From: Bacteroidales bacterium
GTDB taxonomy: Bacteria > Bacteroidota > Bacteroidia > Bacteroidales > P3
DNA: 46,490 nucleotides
Assembly (NCBI GenBank): GCA_017455205.1
Contig: JAFTBM010000007.1
Location: 1 to 46,490, forward strand
Direction: 5' to 3'
Of this stretch, positions 42,732 through 46,490 are shown piece after piece. Each line of letters starts with the position of its first letter. Within the stretch, counting starts at the first letter, position 1. The notes beneath the pieces were generated by a model. The model was not told where the DNA came from and did no database searches. It was given only the letters and a program-made list of their open reading frames with translations. The position numbers and the translations under genes were made by a program.

Positions 42732-43572
42732 CACCACACCGACACCTCACACCTTCATTCCACGCGAACAAGCCATCGCCGAAGAAAGGGAACGTCTGAA
42801 AAAGCAGACACAAGAGGCAATCGCTCTAAAAAAAACAGCCTCCGACTACGAGCGTGCTTACAACGAAAGGATAAGGCGTATGGAGGAAGAACGCGAACAA
42901 GGGTCACTTGCCTACTTCATCTCAGAACTCAAAAACTACAGGCCTTCACCCGCCATTCGCATCCCTACCGACCCTAATAACCCCGCCGACCAAAAACGCA
43001 TACTTGATTGCCTCACCGCTGCCTATAAACACCAAGTTGCATCCGTCGGCATGCTCTATCTCCCCGACCAATACACCGACAAAGCACTCGCCGATGTAGC
43101 CCGCTGGCTCACCACACACACCAAAAGTGGACTCCTCCTGCGTGGCTACCTCGGCGTTGGAAAAACCACCATGCTCAAAGCTATGGCTGCTACGCTTAAA
43201 ATACTTATCCAAAAAACGCTCCCCATTGTTGATGCTCGCGAAATATCAAACCTTGCCCGAAACGAGAAAGGTACATCTCGGCTGCAAGAACTTACAACCT
43301 CACCACTTCTCGGCATTGATGACCTCGGCACCGAACCCCAAACCGTCAAAAACTACGGAAACGACCTATCCCCCATCTCCGAACTCCTTACAGACCGCTA
43401 CAACAACCGCCGCTTCACCATCATCACCACAAACCTTGCCATCCGTACCGATGACAACGGAAATCTCACAGATGAACTCCAAACCACCTACGGTGACCGC
43501 CTTGCAGACCGCTTCCGCGAACAGTACAACACCATCTACTACTCCGCAGAACAAAAATCCTACCGCAAATAG
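42664..43572 (+). CDS. DnaC-like helicase loader ATPase
   Basis: 302 residues from the ATG at 42664 (MQTPQNNEKK). The first 100 residues include a coiled coil (EERERLKKQTQEAIALKKTASDYERAYNERIRRMEEEREQ). The AAA+ domain has Walker A GYLGVGKTT (residues 161-169), Walker B LLGIDDLG (215-222) and the sensor segment ITTNLAIRTDDNG, ending GDRLADRFREQYNTI. Homologous in layout to DnaC/IstB-type loaders that place the replicative helicase on DNA. Overlap with the DUF6291 gene suggests translational coupling. An alternative start at 42541 would overlap by 190 bases. Confidence 0.85.
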   Translation: MQTPQNNEKKSQNPATNTSPTSDTTPTPHTFIPREQAIAEERERLKKQTQEAIALKKTASDYERAYNERIRRMEEEREQGSLAYFISELKNYRPSPAIRIPTDPNNPADQKRILDCLTAAYKHQVASVGMLYLPDQYTDKALADVARWLTTHTKSGLLLRGYLGVGKTTMLKAMAATLKILIQKTLPIVDAREISNLARNEKGTSRLQELTTSPLLGIDDLGTEPQTVKNYGNDLSPISELLTDRYNNRRFTIITTNLAIRTDDNGNLTDELQTTYGDRLADRFREQYNTIYYSAEQKSYRK

Positions 43573-43590
43573 CAAAATATCACCTACATT

Positions 43591-43845
43591 ATGAAACAAT
43601 TTATTAGAAAATTCTTACCGCATTATAGGCTTGAAATCCACACCCTTTACCACGACACTCCAGTCTACATCTTCTCCTACAGCTGTCAAACAGTTCTCGC
43701 CACACTCGCTCAAACCGAAAACGTCCTGCACTGGGTTCTTTATCGTCGTATGCCGTGGAGCAAGGTCTATCGCAAAATTGGCGCCCATGCTGGTAAAAAC
43801 AAAAATCACAATTCGCAATCCTTAAAATCCTTAAACCCAAAATGA
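43591..43845 (+). CDS. Small basic phage protein
   Basis: 84 residues, rich in aromatic and basic residues (IRKFLPHYRLEIHTLYHDTPVYIFSYSCQTVLATL; VLYRRMPWSKVYRKIGA). No recognised family. It starts 18 bases after the helicase-loader stop, but a long antisense frame exists over the same DNA, so confidence is limited. Confidence 0.5.
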   Translation: MKQFIRKFLPHYRLEIHTLYHDTPVYIFSYSCQTVLATLAQTENVLHWVLYRRMPWSKVYRKIGAHAGKNKNHNSQSLKSLNPK

Positions 43846-43869
43846 AAAGCAAATAACAATATAAAAGAT

Positions 43870-44643
43870 ATGGAAGAAAAGAAAACAACAATAAAAGCCT
43901 ACAAAGGCTTCGACAAGGACCTCAAATGCCGCGACTTCCAGTACGAGATTGGCAAGACCTATACAATGGACGAAAACGAGGTGTCTATCTGCAATAAAGG
44001 CTTCCACGCTATCGATGCAGACGAATGCCCCCTGTCGATATTCTCCTACTACCCGCCCGCCAGCTCACGTTACTGCGAAGTCGAAATTGGAGGCAGGACA
44101 GACAAGAGCGAAGAAAAAATAGTTGGTTCGGAAATAAGTGTCGGTGCAGAAATCGGCATCCCGGTAATTGTCAAGGCTCACACCGATTGGGTCAAACAGC
44201 ATCTCATTGACGACAACGAACACAAATCTTTCAACACGGGCTACTGCTCCTCTGCCAGCAACACGGGCTACTGCTCCTCTGCCAGCAACACGGGCAACTA
44301 TTCTTCTGCCAGCAACACGGGCTACTGCTCCTCTGCCAGCAACACGGGCAACTATTCCTCTGCCAGCAACATGGGCTACTGTTCCTCTGCCAGCAACACG
44401 GGCAACTATTCCTCTGCGAAAGTCAGTGGCAAAGACAGCGTAGCTATCGCCACTGGCTATCGGTCAAAGGCAAAAGGGGCTATGGGATGTGCAATCGTCG
44501 TGGCAGAACGGGGCGAGTGGAACGGTGAGACATACCCACTCATCAACATCTGCTCCGCCATTGTTGACGGCGAGAAGATAAAGCCGGACACGTGGTACAC
44601 GGCCAAAAACGGGCAACTCGTCGAAGTCGAATCTAACAACTGA
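43870..44643 (+). CDS. Repeat protein with DUF7666-like N-terminus and nine-residue repeats
   Basis: 257 residues. Residues 1-115 (KAYKGFDKDLKCRDFQYEIGKTYTM, ICNKGFHAIDADECPLSIFSYYPP) match the phage DUF7666 family as I recall it. Residues 122-184 hold seven tandem copies of a nine-residue unit N-T-G-[YN]-[CY]-S-S-A-S. A region like the head repeats of trimeric adhesins (KDSVAIATGYRSKAKGAMGCAIVV) follows. The repeats predict a beta-solenoid. The N-terminal domain is often found in early phage proteins; the function is not known. Confidence 0.7.
   Translation: MEEKKTTIKAYKGFDKDLKCRDFQYEIGKTYTMDENEVSICNKGFHAIDADECPLSIFSYYPPASSRYCEVEIGGRTDKSEEKIVGSEISVGAEIGIPVIVKAHTDWVKQHLIDDNEHKSFNTGYCSSASNTGYCSSASNTGNYSSASNTGYCSSASNTGNYSSASNMGYCSSASNTGNYSSAKVSGKDSVAIATGYRSKAKGAMGCAIVVAERGEWNGETYPLINICSAIVDGEKIKPDTWYTAKNGQLVEVESNN
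44233..44421 (+). repeat. Seven tandem 27-bp coding repeats
   Basis: Seven units of 27 bp begin AACACGGGC; two versions alternate (TACTGCTCCTCTGCCAGC and AACTATTCCTCTGCCAGC), with one ACG to ATG change in unit six. In-frame expansion or loss is expected. Confidence 0.92.
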
Positions 44644-44658
44644 CAACTGACAACTCTC

Positions 44659-44717
44659 AAGGGCGGGCAAATCTTTGCTTGTTTTGGGTTAGTATTACTT
44701 TCTCGCCCGCCCTTTTT
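44659..44717 (+). terminator. Terminator-like hairpin after the repeat-protein gene
   Basis: AAGGGCGGGC (44659-44668) pairs with GCCCGCCCTT (44705-44714), a 10-bp GC-rich stem, followed by TTTTT (44713-44717). The 36-base loop is long, so strength is uncertain. Confidence 0.7.
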
Positions 44718-44770
44718 CTAAAAATTAGCAAAACACAAAACACTCAAAACCAGCAATATGAACGGAACTT

Positions 44771-44917
44771 TTTTACTAATTAGTAAAAGTTAGTAAAAAA
44801 AACACCTCAAAACCAAGTTAAGTTCACAATCAATCGAAACAAAATCAGTAAATTACAGAAAACCACATCTCCGAAAAAATCAAAAGTTAGTAAAAAGTTA
44901 GTAAAAGATAGTAAAAA
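44771..44917 (+). repeat. Iteron-like TTAGTAAAA cluster
   Basis: TTAGTAAAA occurs at 44780-44788, 44790-44798, 44887-44895 and 44898-44906, with ATAGTAAAA at about 44909-44917. The first is half of the perfect 18-bp palindrome TTTTACTAATTAGTAAAA (44771-44788). Units come in pairs spaced about 10-11 bases, one helical turn, as protein-binding iterons do. Confidence 0.6.
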
Positions 44918-44944
44918 AAAACGAAGTATCAAAAGAGTCCCAAA

Positions 44945-45286
44945 ATGCAAAAAACAGACAAAATAAGAATAGCCAACTACGTCTATCCCAAAGAGCGAGA
45001 CAGCGACTGCTACGAAATCGGCATCTACCTCGCCACCGATGGCAAACGCTGGAAATATGGCATAGACCAGTGGTGGGGCAAGAACGGCGAAGATGGAGGC
45101 TGGGCAAGCGAAAGCGAGCTGAAGTACAAATCCCAGCACGATGCAGCCAAAGACGCTTTCAACAACATCATTGTATCACTTATGGCTATGCACGATGGCG
45201 AGACGGCTGTGGCTTTCAAACACATGTACACCGACTACCTCCAAGGTCGCACTCGCCTACCAGGAGCACAACTTTCATTATTCTAA
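44945..45286 (+). CDS. Small phage protein ending in a sliding-clamp-binding motif
   Basis: 113 residues. Mixed alpha/beta (KIRIANYVYPKERDSDCYEIGIYLATDGKRWKYGIDQWW; AAKDAFNNIIVSLMAMHDG). It ends GAQLSLF; QLSLF is the bacterial beta-clamp-binding consensus QL[SD]LF, at the very C-terminus, where such motifs usually work. No enzyme domain recognised. It may tether to, or interfere with, the host DNA polymerase clamp. Confidence 0.6.
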   Translation: MQKTDKIRIANYVYPKERDSDCYEIGIYLATDGKRWKYGIDQWWGKNGEDGGWASESELKYKSQHDAAKDAFNNIIVSLMAMHDGETAVAFKHMYTDYLQGRTRLPGAQLSLF

Positions 45287-45307
45287 ACCCTCAAAACAAA
45301 CCACACA

Positions 45308-45496
45308 ATGAACGAAGAATTTACACCTCAAATCACAAAACAGACAGTGGTCTACAATGCTGATGGTGCAGAAATCGCACGGCTGGAGGGACACGTAGTC
45401 ATCCGACCTAAAGACTACGAAGAGCAACTTCCCGTGGAATACCACCACATCACCACCACTACTGAAGTAATCGCAATCGCACGAATTGAAAAATAA
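45308..45496 (+). CDS. Small unknown phage protein (62 residues)
   Basis: MNEEFTPQITKQTVVYNAD to TTTEVIAIARIEK, predicted mostly beta strands. Starts 22 bases after the preceding gene. No family recognised. Confidence 0.5.
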   Translation: MNEEFTPQITKQTVVYNADGAEIARLEGHVVIRPKDYEEQLPVEYHHITTTTEVIAIARIEK

Positions 45497-45520
45497 TACA
45501 AAACCAAAACAACAAACATT

Positions 45521-46180
45521 ATGGCAAACATTGCAGAAATTTTGAAGAATGCCCCGAGAGGGCTGAAACTCTACTCGCCCTTGTGCGGTGAGTGTGAATT
45601 AGATAAGGTCAAAGACGGCTCTATCATAGTTGATAACGATACCGACTCATGGGTGTTCTCCCACGACGGAAGGTTCGATGTAAACGGAGAAATGTTGCTC
45701 TTCCCAAGCCGCGAAGTCCGTGATTGGGAAGCCTTTGAAAAAGCCTTGCTCAAACCCGAAGACAAGCATTCTGACTATGTAGACCTCGGCCTGCCCAGCG
45801 GCACGCTGTGGAAAAGCACCAACGAGGACGACTTCTTCACTTTTGACGGAGCAGTTGAAAAGTTTGGAGATAACATGCCTACCAAAGAGCAATGGGAAGA
45901 ACTTAAAAACAACTGCACTTGGCAATGGGAAGGCAACGGATATACCGTGAAAGGTAAGAATGGTAAACAAATATTCCTGCCCGCCGCTGGCAATCGCAAC
46001 GGTACGAGCCTCTACGATGTCGGCAACTACGGCAACTACTGGTCGTCGTCGCTCGACGAGAGCTACCCGAACTCCGCGTGGGACTTCCACTTCAATTCCG
46101 GCTACCAGGGCATGAGCTACTACGGCCGCAGCTACGGCTTCCTTGTTCGACTGGTAAAAACGAAAGGAGGCAACAAATGA
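45521..46180 (+). CDS. FISUMP/lectin-fold protein, possible DGR target
   Basis: 219 residues. An N-terminal domain (MANIAEILKNAPRGLKLYSPLCGECELDKV to FPSREVRDWEAF) is common in Bacteroidetes phage genes of this kind. YVDLGLPSGTLWKSTN (residues 86-101) and MPTKEQWEEL lead into a C-type-lectin-like domain that ends GNYWSSSLDESYPNSAWDFHFNSG and GRSYGFLVRLV. This layout is seen in diversity-generating-retroelement target proteins, whose variable residues lie near the C-terminus. The last 45 codons differ in style from the rest of the gene (TCG repeats, GAC, CCG). Neither a template repeat nor reverse transcriptase lies in the window. Confidence 0.72.
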   Translation: MANIAEILKNAPRGLKLYSPLCGECELDKVKDGSIIVDNDTDSWVFSHDGRFDVNGEMLLFPSREVRDWEAFEKALLKPEDKHSDYVDLGLPSGTLWKSTNEDDFFTFDGAVEKFGDNMPTKEQWEELKNNCTWQWEGNGYTVKGKNGKQIFLPAAGNRNGTSLYDVGNYGNYWSSSLDESYPNSAWDFHFNSGYQGMSYYGRSYGFLVRLVKTKGGNK

Positions 46181-46490
46181 AAGGCTACACCACCATTGAC
46201 ATCAGCCTGCACCCATTGGCGTGGGAATGCCTAAAACGAACCGCCATCAATACCGAACAAGGCATCCTGCTCTTCCACGACTGGCCATACGATATGATAA
46301 TACAATCCCTCGAAGAAGAGCATATCGCCACCGCCTACGAACTCAAACACAAGCCACAATACATGCAAGCAGGCAAAATCCTCGTCCCACTAAAAGACTT
46401 CAAGTGTAGTGGCACATATATCCGCATCTCACAGCAAGTTGCTATCAGCCTCGCCCTCTACCGTGCCGAAATGAACAACATCTGCACCCA
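46177..46490 (+). CDS. Unknown phage protein, N-terminal part (runs off the right edge)
   Basis: The first 104 codons are visible, beginning MKGYTTIDISLHPLAWECLK. The ATG overlaps the previous stop (ATGA) and follows a strong Shine-Dalgarno AAAGGAGG, unusual in Bacteroidetes, where such sites are rare. The coupling suggests it works with the FISUMP protein. No family recognised; it does not look like the four-helix Avd protein of DGRs. Confidence 0.6.
   Translation, partial: MKGYTTIDISLHPLAWECLKRTAINTEQGILLFHDWPYDMIIQSLEEEHIATAYELKHKPQYMQAGKILVPLKDFKCSGTYIRISQQVAISLALYRAEMNNICT

Larger units (their letters stand above)
44644..44944. other. Noncoding interval with terminator and iteron-like repeats
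   Basis: The first part is a terminator hairpin (44659-44717). The rest is AT-rich and contains an 18-bp palindrome and repeated TTAGTAAAA units (44771-44917). No gene seen. Confidence 0.7.
34437..46490. mobile_element. Temperate phage-like element, left part (boundary approximate, right end outside window)
   Basis: From about 34.45 kb the GC content falls and gene style changes to short, closely packed genes. A CI-like repressor and divergent Cro-position gene, a DndC/PAPS-reductase-like gene, YqaJ exonuclease, SSB-like protein, DUF6291, DnaC-like loader and FISUMP gene together form a phage lysogeny and early module. No integrase, terminase or structural gene is in view. I see no tRNA target or clear att repeat at the left edge, so the precise boundary is unknown; it could also be an integrative element with phage-derived genes. 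Confidence 0.75.

Noticed and set aside
1-46490. CRISPR arrays
   Set aside because: The tandem repeats found are coding repeats or short AT-rich units; none has constant repeats separated by unique spacers of CRISPR size.

Overview
This window looks like a chromosome segment of an uncultured or less-studied member of the Bacteroidales, with what appears to be one end of a temperate phage on its right side. The evidence for Bacteroidales is: large secreted proteins with type IX secretion (T9SS) C-terminal sorting domains of both the gliding-type and the Por-type; a C10-family (streptopain/interpain-like) protease; DUF4254 beside a family 9 glycosyltransferase; an OB-fold DUF3127 protein; and promoters of the Bacteroidetes form TTTG-N19/20-TAnnTTTG, found upstream of six genes.

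Left part (1-25.6 kb, all on the minus strand). The window opens in the 5' end of aspS. Next comes a surface-protein block: a transglutaminase-like protein, an 1836-residue protein built of about twenty 52-residue repeats with a gliding-type C-terminus, and a 2892-residue protein of alternating fibronectin III and choice-of-anchor-J modules with a Por-type sorting domain. An FucP-like sugar transporter, a C10 peptidase with its own sorting domain and a SUMF1-domain lipoprotein follow. The F-type ATP synthase cluster atpE-F-H-A-G comes next, with its own promoter directly in front of atpE. atpB, atpC and atpD are not in the window.

Middle part (26-34.4 kb). A minus-strand pair (DUF4254, then GT9) is divergent from a plus-strand series: GAPDH, a FabG-like reductase and a cobalamin/haem-type binding lipoprotein. 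Then comes a three-gene set (Wzt-like ABC ATPase, methyltransferase with a cysteine-rich N-terminus, and a phosphoribosyltransferase-HAD fusion) that probably acts on a surface glycan. Intergenic DNA here and in the left part carries two related dispersed repeat families (77 and 87 bp, two copies each), both made of 11-bp units with the core TCCGTRTC.

Right part (about 34.45 kb to the end). A terminator hairpin at 34.4 kb is followed by a drop in GC content and a change of style. A CI-like repressor leads a minus-strand operon of four unknown genes, including a membrane protein and a lipoprotein. A Cro-position gene diverges from it and starts a long plus-strand early operon: small unknown genes, a PAPS-reductase/DndC-like protein, a putative annealing protein, a YqaJ/lambda-type exonuclease, an SSB-like DUF3127 protein, a DUF6291 protein, a DnaC-like helicase loader, a repeat protein, a small protein ending in the sliding-clamp motif QLSLF, and a lectin-fold FISUMP protein that resembles a diversity-generating-retroelement target. 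No integrase, structural gene or reverse transcriptase is visible, so the element continues past the right edge.

The most interesting unexplained items are: a 149-nt tRNA-like structured element at 38.1 kb; a MITE-like insertion that splits two phage genes; the repressor-linked lysogenic operon; the 11-bp-periodic intergenic repeats; an iteron-like TTAGTAAAA cluster; and the possible DGR target.
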